Positions 22,573-32,564 of a stretch of 64,000 nt of DNA are shown here, one piece after another. The position numbers were made by a program, and so were the translations under genes. The DNA comes from Skeletonema tropicum (lineage: Eukaryota; Bacillariophyta; Thalassiosirophyceae; Thalassiosirales; Thalassiosiraceae). The DNA is taken from assembly GCA_037178625.1 (NCBI GenBank), contig CM074139.1, positions 1,426,001 through 1,490,000 of the forward strand. The letters run 5' to 3'. The notes beneath the pieces are model-generated. The model saw only the letters and a program-made list of their open reading frames with translations. It ran no database searches and was not told the origin of the DNA. Every line of letters begins with the position of its first letter. The stretch's first letter is position 1.

Positions 22573-22587
22573 ACCGTGGAAGCTTAT
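22573..22587 (-). repeat. right terminal inverted repeat of the 3.7-kb transposon
   Basis: ACCGTGGAAGCTTAT on the plus strand, exact complement of the left end. Hydrolase homology resumes within a few bases downstream. Confidence 0.85.
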
Positions 22588-22980
22588 GTGACGGCTGATG
22601 TGGCTGTGGTAGTAAAGAAAGGAAGAAAAGACTGTTTGGCCGGAAGAAGCAAAAGGCATCCAACTTCTTCAAGATGTTGAAAACTGATGAATCTGACAAT
22701 CCGATTGGGAAGATCTATGTCGTTCACTATCGTCTGGATCTTTTACTACTAGCCTCTTCAACCATCTTCGTTAATAATGAAACACGAATAGGTAGTGCGG
22801 GGCATAAGAGAAATTCGCGCTGATATGAGAAAGATTACATTGAGGATTACGACATGAAATCCAATATCAAATGTTGTGGTTGTGGTTGTGGCAATGACAT
22901 TGATTGCTTCAATATGAATTTGAACCTTTTGCCATCTAGTTCTACTTTTCGAAGGATATGGGGAAACTAGAAGAAGTAGT

Positions 22981-23558
22981 GTAGTTGAAACGTGCAGAGA
23001 ACCAACCAATCTGGTATCGGTATCGGAGTCGGAGGCTTTCTTCGTCTTCGCTCGTGATAATTAGCAGTAAACATCTCTTGGTGGCCAGTAACTGCCCGTA
23101 GCACACGCGAACCAAGAGGGAACAGTATCAACTTTTACATCGTAAGATTAATGGTAATGGTCAGAATCAGTTCTTTGTGATGTGTTTGACTTGATTCTGT
23201 ACTCACATATGTTTTAGCCAAGCAAAGCGCAAGAGCAATAATTGATTGAGATGGACATCTTTTACGATGTCTGTCGAAAGAGGAAAAAGGACCTTCTCAA
23301 AGAAGATGTCCATCTCAAACAATAGGTACACATTCGGCCTCTTCATTCGCAGCATTAATTTCAGCGCCTCGATCACAAACTTGAGTACCAATAACAAATA
23401 ACAGGGAATTAAGTAGTTAGTAATCAAATGTACGTTGCGTTTCATCTACGAGGGCGCATACACATTCATATTCATAAGTACTTGACACCCGTGTGAACCA
23501 AGACCAAGAGATTTTGAACTGATGATAATCACGAAGAATGACACGTCTACACTTCATC
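22981..23558. other. spacer between hydrolase remnant B and copy C
   Basis: No gene is supported. The only structure seen is the hairpin at 23242-23324, listed separately. Confidence 0.5.
23242..23324. repeat. hairpin with 21-bp arms
   Basis: Arms ATTGATTGAGATGGACATCTT (23242-23262) and its complement at 23304-23324 with one mismatch, loop of 41 bases. It could be a small inverted-repeat element or a hairpin transcript. There is no other evidence of function. Confidence 0.6.
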
Positions 23559-24693
23559 TTAAGGTTTCCCAATATCCTTCGAAAAGTAGAACTTGATGGC
23601 GGCGGGCTCAAGCTGGTAAGAATGTTTGAAGGCATCATCGTCACCGCCCGTATAGGAGAGATTGGAGTACATGTCGTAATCCTCGATGTAATCCTTCATG
23701 TCAGCGCGAACTTTGTCTTGGCCATCTCTCTTATGTCCCACGCTACCAATGCGTGTTTCACTGTTTTTTGCCCATGAAGAACCCAAGAGTGCTCTGTCCC
23801 AGCCATAGTAAATGACATAGATCTTTCCAATCGGCTTGCCAGATTCATCAACTTTCAACATCTTGAAGAAGTTGGAAGCCTTCTGCTTCTTCTGACCGAA
23901 AACCTTTTGCCTGTACTCTTTATACACCCATGCATTTCCGTATTCCCACGGATTTTCCCAGAATACGTCATGAGGGATATCCTGTGCAAAGAAAATGATG
24001 AGCATGGACATGGAGCATGTGAGCAAGTCGTAGACATGACGAATATAGTACATGTATATGATAGACGATGACACAAACTTACAGCTGCCGCAAGGAAGAT
24101 GTTCTCAAACTCGACATCGGGTGCCTTATCAATAACGTTCCCTGCCTCATCTTTGACGCCACAAGCACCATTGAACACAACATGATTACCCATACTGTGC
24201 ATCAGAACCGATTTACGAGGGAAGAGATCGTTCGGAATCGCATCCACCATGGCTTTCAGTTCCTTTCCAGCTCGTTGGGAAAGACGTTCTTGGTCTTCAG
24301 CGTATTTACCCTCGTCATCACAGGGCCAAAGAACAGGAATGGGATAATACGTGAGACCTGCATCGGTGAAGCGCTGCCATTTATCTGCTATGTTGCTCAT
24401 GTGACCCGCGGGCTGGACGTTGAAGCCATGAACTACAAATAGCGGAGATGTGTCCTTATTCGTCATGTTGAGTTTAGGGAACAGCTCAGCTCAACAAGTC
24501 TAGCTGCTTTCTCGGGAGATACATACTTCGCCGTGAACTTTCCACTTTCGTACTCCTTTACCTTCATCAGGAAGACAGCCCTACCGCCACTACAAGATTG
24601 GGTGAATTTTACCTCAGCGCCGTGTTCAGGTTCTGCAGGTGTGATCTCGAGGGTTGCAAGGACCAATCCTTTGTATTCTGTTAGCTTCGCCAT
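23559..24693 (-). pseudogene. alpha/beta hydrolase copy C, frameshifted by a 5-bp duplication
   Basis: Same layout as copy A: N-terminal block from ATG 24693, then HGFNVQP, nucleophile elbow LMHSMGNHVVF, intron 23982-24082 (GTAAGT...CACAG), DIPHDVFWENPW and the candidate His in KHSYQLEPAA. Near 24482-24491 the plus strand reads CAGCTCAGCT where copy A has one unit, a 5-bp tandem duplication that throws the frame into a stop at 24463-24465. The rest of the gene is open from an ATG at 24466, so a protein lacking the first 76 residues (about 268 residues) could still be made and would keep Ser, Asp and His. It could equally be an assembly error. Called a pseudogene because the full-length frame is broken. 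Confidence 0.72.
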
Positions 24694-25087
24694 CGTTGTT
24701 TTTGACTGGTAGTAGAATTGTATGTGATCTTCCCGTGCCGAAAAGAGAACTCTTATGGCACCTCTTGTCTTGTAGCTCTATGGGAGTTTTGGCTCTTGTT
24801 GTCTTCGTCAGCAGAGACCTTCGCTTGACCTTGAAAATGGATCATACTATTCCTATCGTACGTCGAAGTTTTTCTTCTTCAATTTTTTGGATCTTTCGAA
24901 CTAACTCAGCACGTGATGACGTAGGGTTGTAGACTTCGTCAGAGGCTTCTTCTTCGGCTAGTCAGGGGGGCACACATACACGCTCCAAGATATGACAACA
25001 ATGCAGCGCATTTAAAGTGGCAGTTTTGTTTCTGAGAGATATCATTTATTCACATCAAGCAACTGCGCGAAATTGTCCATATTTGGT
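24694..25087. other. intergenic, upstream of hydrolase copy C
   Basis: No gene, repeat or RNA recognised. Confidence 0.5.
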
Positions 25088-25984
25088 TTAACAGCTTTCC
25101 GGGTATAAGGTTTTTTGCGCCAACATTCTTCCTAGCCCCTTTTACCGTCGTACGTAGTATTATCTAGCAAAAAAAACACCTTCTCCCTACGAACCATGGC
25201 GGCCGATCTGCTTCCTACCATGCTCTCCTGTTGACAGCAATGGCCTATATTAATGAATCCAACGCCACGGATCAATAGTAATGGTAGTTGTTAGTCGATT
25301 GTTGCAGCTGGGTTCATGGATTCATTGTTTATACCATGCTCTTATGTACTACACACTTGGTCGATATTTTTCGTCGCCCGACGCACCCGCCTCACTTCCT
25401 ATAGCCACTTCTATGCCAATAAAACGCTATTACGAACCGATCGGACTATACATATATCTTCTAATAACATATGCGCGAGGTATGGTGCCTTGGTTCGGTC
25501 GGTGATCCGGTTTAATCTTCCCATACCTATCTTATGTGTAGGGCCGACGATGCGGTGATGGGGAAAAATACCGCCTACATATAGGGGGTGATCCGACGGT
25601 GATATTGTCCATCTCATGCAACGCTACGCACACTATCCGGTTTGGTATGTCATGAGCTTTCGTTGGATATGCGGTATGCTGCATGTAACAGGTTGTAAGC
25701 GACATAGTAACACCAGAACTGCCATGGTCGGCGGCCGGCGGCTATTTTTTTGATGATTTTTGACACACAAAAATGTTGACCCGTTGCCTTTCCTGCATTG
25801 TAACCGCCAAAATAGTCGAGCTTCGTTATCGGTAGACTACACCGATGGAAAGAGCTGCTTCTTGGCTTTCCATAACTGCACTGAACGTCTTCTAAATGTG
25901 AGTTGTTGCTATTTTATTAACTACGTAGGAAGCTAGGTGGCAAAAATGGTCGCGCATGCGCGACCATACCCGGAAAGCTGTTAA
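25088..25984. mobile_element. non-autonomous TTAA-bounded inverted-repeat element
   Basis: Perfect 19-bp inverted ends TTAACAGCTTTCCGGGTAT (25088-25106) and complement (25966-25984). TTAA at each tip fits the target duplication of piggyBac or Kolobok type elements, with CAGCTTTCCGGGTAT as the true terminal repeat. Similarity between the ends continues imperfectly inward (TTTTTTGCGCCAAC against TTTTTGCCACC). No open frame in the 0.9 kb looks like a transposase. Confidence 0.65.
25946..25967. repeat. perfect 22-bp palindrome
   Basis: A self-complementary GC-rich sequence centred on GCGCATGCGC (25952-25961), with outer bases ATGGTC/GACCAT. It lies just inside the right end of the TTAA element and is absent from the left end. 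Confidence 0.85.
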
Positions 25985-26095
25985 CGGGAGGAGGTTGTGT
26001 GTTTGGGGTCTCTAAGCTACTGCAGACGCAACAATTCAACACAAAGTTAACTTCATCAAATCAGACCTGATCGTCAGGATGCAATAGCGTTAGAT

Positions 26096-26745
26096 TATTG
26101 TGCAAGGCATTTGTGATTCAACAAGTTGAAGTGCTCAGACTTCTTCTATATATCAATGTGGAGGACATATCAACTCAGACCTAACAAATATCTTACTAAG
26201 TCCGTACAATCACTATACTACTCAATTTTGGCCAATTTTAATGCCCTCGTAAGGACACATTTAGTGCTTCTATTGTGCATTCACACGTGATTTTACAGAT
26301 TGAAGTCACCAGACCTCTTCTATGCATTCAAGTGGACGACATATCAACTCTCCAACCTCGGGTATGTCATCTGTAGCTCGTATGACACTACGCTACTCAG
26401 TCACGGCCAAATCAATAAATGCCTCATCAGAACACATTAGTGCTTCTATTGTGTGATATATCAGTGATGTAAGAGGTTTTAATAATCAGGCCTTATCTAT
26501 GCATCCATGTGGACGACATATCAACTCTAACCTCGGGTATGTCATCTGTAGCTCGTATATCAATATGCTACTCAATCTTTGTCAAGCCCAGTGCCCTCTT
26601 CAAAACACATATTTTGACTATATTGTGTGATGTATTTGTGCTTGTGAACGTTTTAGTCAGCAAACCTCTTCTATGCATGCATATAGACAACATATCAACT
26701 CTAACCTCGGATATGCCATCTGTAGTGTACACAGCAACCTTATAA
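26096..26745. repeat. tandem array A, four copies, period about 175 bp
   Basis: The anchor CATATCAACTC occurs at 26166, 26340, 26517 and 26691 (steps 174, 177, 174). Around it CTTCTATGCAT and GTGGACGA precede, and AACCTCGGGTATGTCATC follows in copies 2-4. Copies are clearly diverged. Non-coding. Confidence 0.8.
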
Positions 26746-26759
26746 GATCGATTTGGGCA

Positions 26760-27500
26760 ACGTGTTAGCTCAGTATTTTGACACCATTTTATGCGTCTAG
26801 CATTGTCAATTCAAGCAATATCCGCTGCTAGTGGTGCATTATAGTTGGCAACGATAGTACGAAAGGACATATACACGGCTCATGGTAACTGCACTTGTAG
26901 CGACGATGTTACAGTCTCGTATGCGACTTGATGAAGGCCAATTGAGCGTAGAGCTAGCTGTTTGCGACACATTTATGTGTGTAGCGACGTGAATATGAGC
27001 CTGAGCCGCTGCTAGTGGTTCATTATAGTTGGTGGCAACAATAGTATAGAAGGAAATGTATACGGCTCATGGTAACTACACTTGTAGCGGAGATGTTACA
27101 GCCTCGTATGCAACTTGATGAAGGCCGATTGAGCGTAGAGCCAGCTCCGTCTTTCACCAACTCAATGTGTGCAGCGACGTGAATATGAGCCTGAGCCGCT
27201 GCTAGTGGTTCATTATAGTTGGCAACGATAGTATAGAAGGAAATGTATACGGCTCATGAGGACTACACTTGTAGCGGAGATGTTACAGCCTCGTATGCGA
27301 CTTGATGAAGGCCAATCGAGCGTAGAGCCAGCTCCGTCTTTCACCATTACAATGTCTGTAGCGACGTGGATATGAGCCTGAGCAGCTGCTGGTGGTTCAT
27401 TATAGTTGGCAACGATAGTATAGAAGGAAATGTATACGGCTCATGAGGACTACACTTGTAGCGGCGATGCTGCAGTCTCTATGCGACTTGATGAAGGCAC
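26760..27500. repeat. tandem array B, four copies, period about 187 bp
   Basis: The anchor CATTATAGTTGG occurs at 26837, 27021 (one base insertion after), 27211 and 27398 (steps 184, 190, 187). Conserved blocks include GCCGCTGCTAGTGG, TATACGGCTCATG, CACTTGTAGCG and GCGACTTGATGAAGGC. Copies are more similar to each other than in array A. The two arrays are adjacent and unrelated in sequence. Confidence 0.82.
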
Positions 27501-28784
27501 AGTAGAATTCAGTCACGGATTAACCCGTGACTGACTGACGGTTTCTGGCGGGAAAGAGGTTGGTAAGGCCGTGAAAGGTGAACTTAAACCAGGCAGGAGC
27601 AGGAGGAGCTCGGGCTCGGGCTGGTCCCGAAGACGCCTGTGGTGCCTACTGGGCAGGAATTGGTCGACGGATGTGGAACGCGAAGGCTTTGGTGCAAGCA
27701 AGGCCAAACTGCTGGAGGAAGTGGATTTTTTGGGGGTGGGTGCCGTGTAGGAATGACCGTAGAATTTCTGGTCAGCTGGTTTGGATGAGGACCAGGAGGA
27801 GTTTGCGAGAGGGAGGATGCCATGCGGGGCCGAACTTTGGAGGGAGTCGAGGTACACATCTTTGCAGCTTGGGGCCAGTTGGCGGAGAAGGAGAGTGGTC
27901 GAATCGGATCGTCACCGAAAAGGAATCTGCGGAGCTAAGTACCCCCGACACATACCCACTCCTTTTTGCTGGGTTTTGATAGGTGTGGGTACCAACAGAG
28001 ATCTTCAGTGATGAATAAATAAGAAGTAGCACTGCCAATTCCAGCTCTGCCTGCATTAAACGCTCTCCTCGAGGGTGTCAGTAACACGTAGATAGACACG
28101 CTTGGTTTGATGATCCTCATCTGCAAAAATTGAGCTTGCTTTCAGCGTTTCGAGAAGGCTTTCCTCTCGGCTGTATATTCATCTGGTCCGATGCATGCTT
28201 TATCGCCTTTTGGTTCCTTTTGACGTACAATAAGTACCCACCCTCATGTCCATAAGAGCACTACCACCTACCTTGGGTAGATAGATAGCAAGGTCCTCGG
28301 TATGGGTATCACCAGTCAAAAACTGATGATACAATACCCACACTACACCCTTACTTCCTCAACTTACCTTCGGGTAGATACTTCGGGCGTGGGCCCCAAA
28401 CCCGACCATTATGACGCACGAAGATCGATAAGAGCAACATACCTACCGTACGGCTGGGTTCAAATAGCACTTTTGAATTCAATTACGGGAGTTAAACAAC
28501 GAATGAGGTATCATTGAGATCCTATGGACCAACAGGATGTGATTTCTGTTTCGTTTGGGCCTGTAAGACCAGTAGTTGTGGTGTTATTGGCGGCCGTAGG
28601 AGAGGGTATTTCACCATGGTTTAGCTCATTTTGAGTGATGACTTTCTCGTAGAAAACTTTTGTACGTAGGAATTGGTTAGAGTTTGGACCGTCACTCAGT
28701 CTGTCTCATCTAATTTCTGAAATTGGGAATTCCTCACAAATGCTTCAAGTGCATAAAAAAATCGGGGGAACACTTTTCGCATTC
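27501..28784. other. GC-rich then AT-rich spacer without supported gene
   Basis: 27540-27920 is GC-rich with overlapping open frames on both strands, none with a domain. It also has a hairpin AGTCACGG/CCGTGACT at 27511-27532 and a GGCGGGAAA word at 27547-27555. The remainder is ordinary spacer. Confidence 0.4.
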
Positions 28785-29508
28785 AAAAGTGTATGGAATT
28801 GCCCTTTTTAAGTTTCTACGGCATGCTACACGAGTTATGGCCCGTAACGTGCAAAAAAAAAGCAGGAAACAATTCCTCCGAGAACATTTTGAAAAGTGTT
28901 CCCCCGATTTAAATGATGCGCTATTTGGACCCAGCCGTACTTACAGTATTGTACCATAGCCACTGAAAACACTCGTGTGCGTGCATGCATCACAATACCA
29001 TATGAGTACCTCGCTACAATATTCAGTGATGATTGCTGAAAACATCTCCTCAGCAATAGTACTATTGAGCTGCTGCGCTGCACATCATGTGCATGCCTGG
29101 TCGTCAATCCCGTCGTCACCATCAACACTTCATCAAAGAAGCATCGCGGTACCATCGGCATCGGCCACTCTTCTTGCAAACAACATTGGCCGTTCTTGGA
29201 TCACAACAGCTTTATTTCTTGCAGATACCGCCGCTTCTCCTACCTCTGGCGAAGAAGAACAGTGTACCGATAATGATGACGCGACAATCACACTAACGCG
29301 CAAGCCAAAATCAGGCGATATCGTCACCTTCACACTGCAAAGCTTCCAATCCACCGATCCAAATTCCATTGTGGAACCGCTCTTTGATACCACCGGAACA
29401 CTCCAATTACGACTGAATCATGGCAATTATCTCCCAGGGTTGCATCAGATGCTTTCCACAATGACACCTGGAGAAACTATCACAGGATCCACCATTGATG
29501 CTGGATAC
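28785..29508 (+). repeat. first copy of a 724-bp direct tandem duplication
   Basis: Bases 28785-29508 repeat at 29509-30232 with only a handful of substitutions (for example near 29002, 29223 and 29251). The unit covers upstream sequence and the 5' coding part of the SlyD-MsrA gene. Confidence 0.92.
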
Positions 29509-29535
29509 AAAAGTGTATGGAATTGCCCTTTTTAA
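29029..29535 (+). pseudogene. truncated 5' copy of the SlyD-MsrA gene
   Basis: The first repeat copy encodes the signal peptide and about half of the isomerase-like domain. It then runs through the duplication junction at 29508 (after the STIDAGY codons) into the upstream sequence of copy 2 and stops after eight foreign codons. An extra in-frame ATG at 29002 exists here but is AGG in the second copy. It has its own copy of the putative promoter, so it may be transcribed. The half-domain is unlikely to fold normally. Confidence 0.8.
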
Positions 29536-30232
29536 GTTTCTACGGCATGCTACACGAGTTATGGCCCGTAACGTGCAAAAAAAAAGCAGGAAACAATTCC
29601 TCCGAGAACATTTTGAAAAGTGTTCCCCCGATTTAAATGATGCGCTATTTGGACCCAGCCGTACTTACAGTATTGTACCATAGCCACTGAAAACACTCGT
29701 GTGCGTGCATGCATCACAATACCATAGGAGTACCTCGCTACAATATTCAGTGATGATTGCTGAAAACATCTCCTCAGCAATAGTACTATTGAGCTGCTGC
29801 GCTGCACATCATGTGCATGCCTGGTCGTCAATCCCGTCGTCACCATCAACACTTCATCAAAGAAGCATCGCGGTACCATCGGCATCGGCCACTCTTCTTG
29901 CAAACAACATTGGCCGTTCTTGGATCACAACAGCTTTATTTCTTGCCGATACCGCCGCTTCTCCTACCTCTGACGAAGAAGAACAGTGTACCGATAATGA
30001 TGACGCGACAATCACACTAACGCGCAAGCCAAAATCAGGCGATATCGTCACCTTCACACTGCAAAGCTTCCAATCCACCGATCCAAATTCCATTGTGGAA
30101 CCGCTCTTTGATACCACCGGAACACTCCAATTACGACTGAATCATGGCAATTATCTCCCAGGGTTGCATCAGATGCTTTCCACAATGACACCTGGAGAAA
30201 CTATCACAGGATCCACCATTGATGCTGGATAT
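29509..30232 (+). repeat. second copy of the 724-bp direct tandem duplication
   Basis: Near-identical to 28785-29508. This copy reads on into the rest of the fusion gene. Confidence 0.92.
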
Positions 30233-31000
30233 GGATCATACAATTCACAACTGGTGTTTCAAATTGATGCAACGCAATTGCAAGTGGACACTTCGTTAGT
30301 TAAGATTGGGACTATGCTTGCCATGGGGAATGGGATGGAGGTTCGTGTGACCAAAATTGAGGAGGATGGTGAGAAACTTATGTGGACACTTGATGGGAAT
30401 CATCCGTTGGCGGGTGCATCGTATGAAGTGGATGTGCGATTGGATGCAGTGGAGGAGGCACCTTCTCTGTGGGAATATGGAGATGAAACGGACTCAGCGT
30501 CAAAATACGAAGTCGCGACATTTGGGCTGGGATGCTTTTGGGGTGGGGAGCTGGCCTATCAAAGATTACCTGGAGTTGTCTCTACTGCGGTTGGATACAC
30601 TCAGGGAGAAAAGGTCAATCCTTCCTATGAAGAAGTTTGTACTGGCACAACTGGGCATACTGAAGCGATCCAGGTGGTATATGATCCAAATGTAGCCTCA
30701 TATCGATCACTGTTACACCTTGCATTCAGTCGACTTGGTGATGATATCTACAAACAAAATCAGGTGGGAAATGATCGCGGCACGCAGTATAGAAGCGGAG
30801 TATATTATCATAACGAAGAGCAACAAAAGGCTGCCGAGGAGCTACTAGAATCGTATGCAGTTGCTGATAAAGAAGTGTTTACAGAAATAAAAGCAGCCAA
30901 GGTCTTCTACACAGCAGAAGAATACCACCAGCAGTATCTGTTGAAAGGCGGCCAAAGCGCCAAGAAAGGAGCAAGTGAAAGCATTCGCTGTTATGGTTGA
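29753..31000 (+). CDS. SlyD/FKBP-like domain fused to peptide methionine sulfoxide reductase A
   Basis: One exon of 415 residues from ATG 29753; the open frame upstream has no ATG. Residues 1-24 look like a signal peptide (SSAIVLLSCCAAHHVHA), so the enzyme is probably secretory or plastid. About residues 75-235 resemble a SlyD-type FKBP peptidyl-prolyl isomerase: GDIVTFTL, PLFDTTG, YLPGLHQMLSTMTPGE, then an insert-flap part and GNHPLAGASYEVDVRL. The MsrA domain follows: GLGCFWGGE with catalytic Cys261, AVGYTQG, YEEVCTGTTGHTEA and DRGTQYRSGVYY, all characteristic. MsrA reduces methionine-S-sulfoxide using thioredoxin. Fusion to a chaperone-like isomerase would bring reductase and unfolded substrate together (inference). 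The 5' half is tandemly duplicated just upstream. Confidence 0.9.
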   Translation: MIAENISSAIVLLSCCAAHHVHAWSSIPSSPSTLHQRSIAVPSASATLLANNIGRSWITTALFLADTAASPTSDEEEQCTDNDDATITLTRKPKSGDIVTFTLQSFQSTDPNSIVEPLFDTTGTLQLRLNHGNYLPGLHQMLSTMTPGETITGSTIDAGYGSYNSQLVFQIDATQLQVDTSLVKIGTMLAMGNGMEVRVTKIEEDGEKLMWTLDGNHPLAGASYEVDVRLDAVEEAPSLWEYGDETDSASKYEVATFGLGCFWGGELAYQRLPGVVSTAVGYTQGEKVNPSYEEVCTGTTGHTEAIQVVYDPNVASYRSLLHLAFSRLGDDIYKQNQVGNDRGTQYRSGVYYHNEEQQKAAEELLESYAVADKEVFTEIKAAKVFYTAEEYHQQYLLKGGQSAKKGASESIRCYG

Positions 31001-31216
31001 AGAGTAGTTGAATTTCTAACTTTTCTCAGAAGAGATCACTCTATTTTATTATGCTGGCAAACTTTTAAACTTATTACCAGCAACAAGGCAGTATATTCTA
31101 ACTCCTTATTATAACACTACTAGCAAAAAAATACACCCAGCATATGAACATTGATCTGGGCAAACATATATACGAATCATTTCCTCTCTATCGAAACTCA
31201 TCCGATTTCTTTTTTC

Positions 31217-32564
31217 TCACAACCAAAGTCCAAACGCGACAGCCAAAGTAGTGATCAATGATATTCCAAAGGACGACACCATCGAACTACTACTCCTCAT
31301 CTGGAAATCCTCATAAATAACATGAGCATTCAGATAGCCACGACGACCGTCTGATTTACTACTCTTGCTTTTGCTCTTGCTAGACTTGGACTTGGAAGAT
31401 TTCGAAGAGTTTTTCGGTGGTTTGAGTGTTTTTGGTTTGGTGCTCTTGCTACCATATGAAAATACAGGACGTGTGGGCTTTCGTGTAGGAGACGGGCCAG
31501 GGATGAGTGACGATTGTTGTGGTTGATCTGTTGGCGTTCCTGTTGGCGTTCCTGTTGGCGTCTCTGTTGGCGTCTCTGTTGGCTTGTCCGTGGGTGCAGC
31601 TGTTACTGGTGCGGCTGTTACTGGTGCGGCTGTTACTGGTGCAGCTGTTACTGGTGCGGCTGTGGGTGTAATTGTAGGAATAACCGTTTCACTGGGAGCT
31701 GAAGATGGAGTGAAGGTAGGTTCGTCTGATTTTGGTGGGATGGTTGGTGAACCGTCAGGTAACGCTGGACAGAATGCTGGCCATGCCCCTCCCAGGTCGG
31801 GTTCCTGATTGATATGAGAATAATATGCATGAAAGAAACAAAACAAGTTGAGCAGTCGATTGAATTGAGTTTGCAAAAACAAGTCATATGTTCCTCGTGT
31901 GAATCGAATCAGTTTTGTGCACACTTACAACTTTAACCCATCCAATCTGATTGCCCACCTGCACAGGGTTGTTGTCTCTTCCACAATTTGTCATTTCATA
32001 GAGCCAAAAGAATCGATTCCTAACCACCTTGCCACTCCCAGTCTTTGCGTACATAATCAATGATGCACCTCCTGGCACTAATGCGGGGTCTTCCAACTGA
32101 TCCTCCAGAGGAACAGACGTGTCGAGCTCGGATGACACTGAGTAGAATTGCATTGCGCCGCCATCCATTAATGAGGTTGTCAAGTAGGTATTGTCTTGAT
32201 TGATTACTGTCATGTCACCGTCGATGCCGAATTCCAGGAATTGGGCAGACACTACCTCTACAATGTTTTCTGGGATTTGGAGACTTCGGCGTGGTTCATT
32301 CTCCTCGTCATGTTCACTGTCTCGGAGTAGTCGTCTCAGGATTTCATCACTGGCTGGTTGGCCTGGCACGGCGTCGACAAACTCTTGGAAGCACATGGCA
32401 GTCAAAACACCAGGATTGCCTTTTATTGTGTTTACTTCACAGTCATAATTGTTCAAGTCAAGGACGAAATTAAATATGGTGGGCGAGCAAGAGCATATAC
32501 CTTGTGCCTGTGCGCCAACCGCGGCGGATGCCAGAAGGATGACAACATGTGATACTTTATTCAT
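31217..32564 (-). CDS. secreted protein with Thr/Pro stalk, Ser/Lys-rich tail and hydrophobic C-terminus
   Basis: Exons 31929-32564 and 31217-31804 (GTAAGT donor, CAG acceptor, phase 0) give 407 residues. The start at 32564 is chosen because it begins a signal peptide (VSHVVILLASAAVGAQA); the frame is open further up. Residues 20-212 form a Cys-containing globular domain I do not recognise. Exon 2 is a low-complexity stalk: five PVTAAP-like units, then TPTGTPTG, then SKSSKSKSSKSKSKSS, and a hydrophobic end LITTLAVAFGLWL suited to GPI anchoring. Ser/Lys-dense repeats recall silaffins and other diatom wall peptides. The neighbouring FAS1 and RCC1-like proteins share this plan. A cell-surface or frustule-associated role is inferred. 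Confidence 0.75.

Larger units (their letters stand above)
18902..22587. mobile_element. 3.7-kb DNA transposon with DDE transposase and a second divergent gene
   Basis: Ends are perfect 15-bp inverted repeats ATAAGCTTCCACGGT (18902-18916) and its complement (22573-22587). A 13-bp subterminal word AGATTTGGGTTTG is also inverted (19001-19013 and 22536-22548). The element sits in exon 2 of a hydrolase pseudogene whose homology stops and resumes right at the ends, so the boundaries are independently supported. The outermost AT on each side could be a 2-bp target duplication. Cargo is a minus-strand transposase gene with one internal stop and a plus-strand two-exon gene; their starts are 211 bases apart and divergent. 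The DDE_Tnp_4-type catalytic core places it near IS5/PIF-Harbinger/ISL2EU-like elements; exact superfamily unresolved. Confidence 0.85.
18530..22980 (+). pseudogene. alpha/beta hydrolase copy B, dead and split by a transposon
   Basis: Two blocks on the plus strand align with copies A and C. Block 1, about 18530-18901, carries the region before the nucleophile, LMHSMGN, the VIDKAPDVEF stretch, a degenerate splice donor, an acceptor (CGCAG at about 18855) and the exon-2 start DIPHDVFWEEP. It already has an in-frame stop (TAA at about 18681, where the paralogues have a Lys codon). Block 2, about 22588-22980, resumes at the equivalent point (RLFGRKKQKASNFFKMLK, then NPIGKIY, DYIEDYDM and a final FSKD-like end) with several frame breaks. 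The 3.7 kb between them is bounded by inverted repeats. The N-terminal third is missing or unrecognisable. Confidence 0.8.

Noticed and set aside
27513..27979. Overlapping open frames on both strands in GC-rich DNA
   Set aside because: Pro/Ser- or Arg/Gly-rich translations typical of GC-rich non-coding sequence; no domain or splice context.
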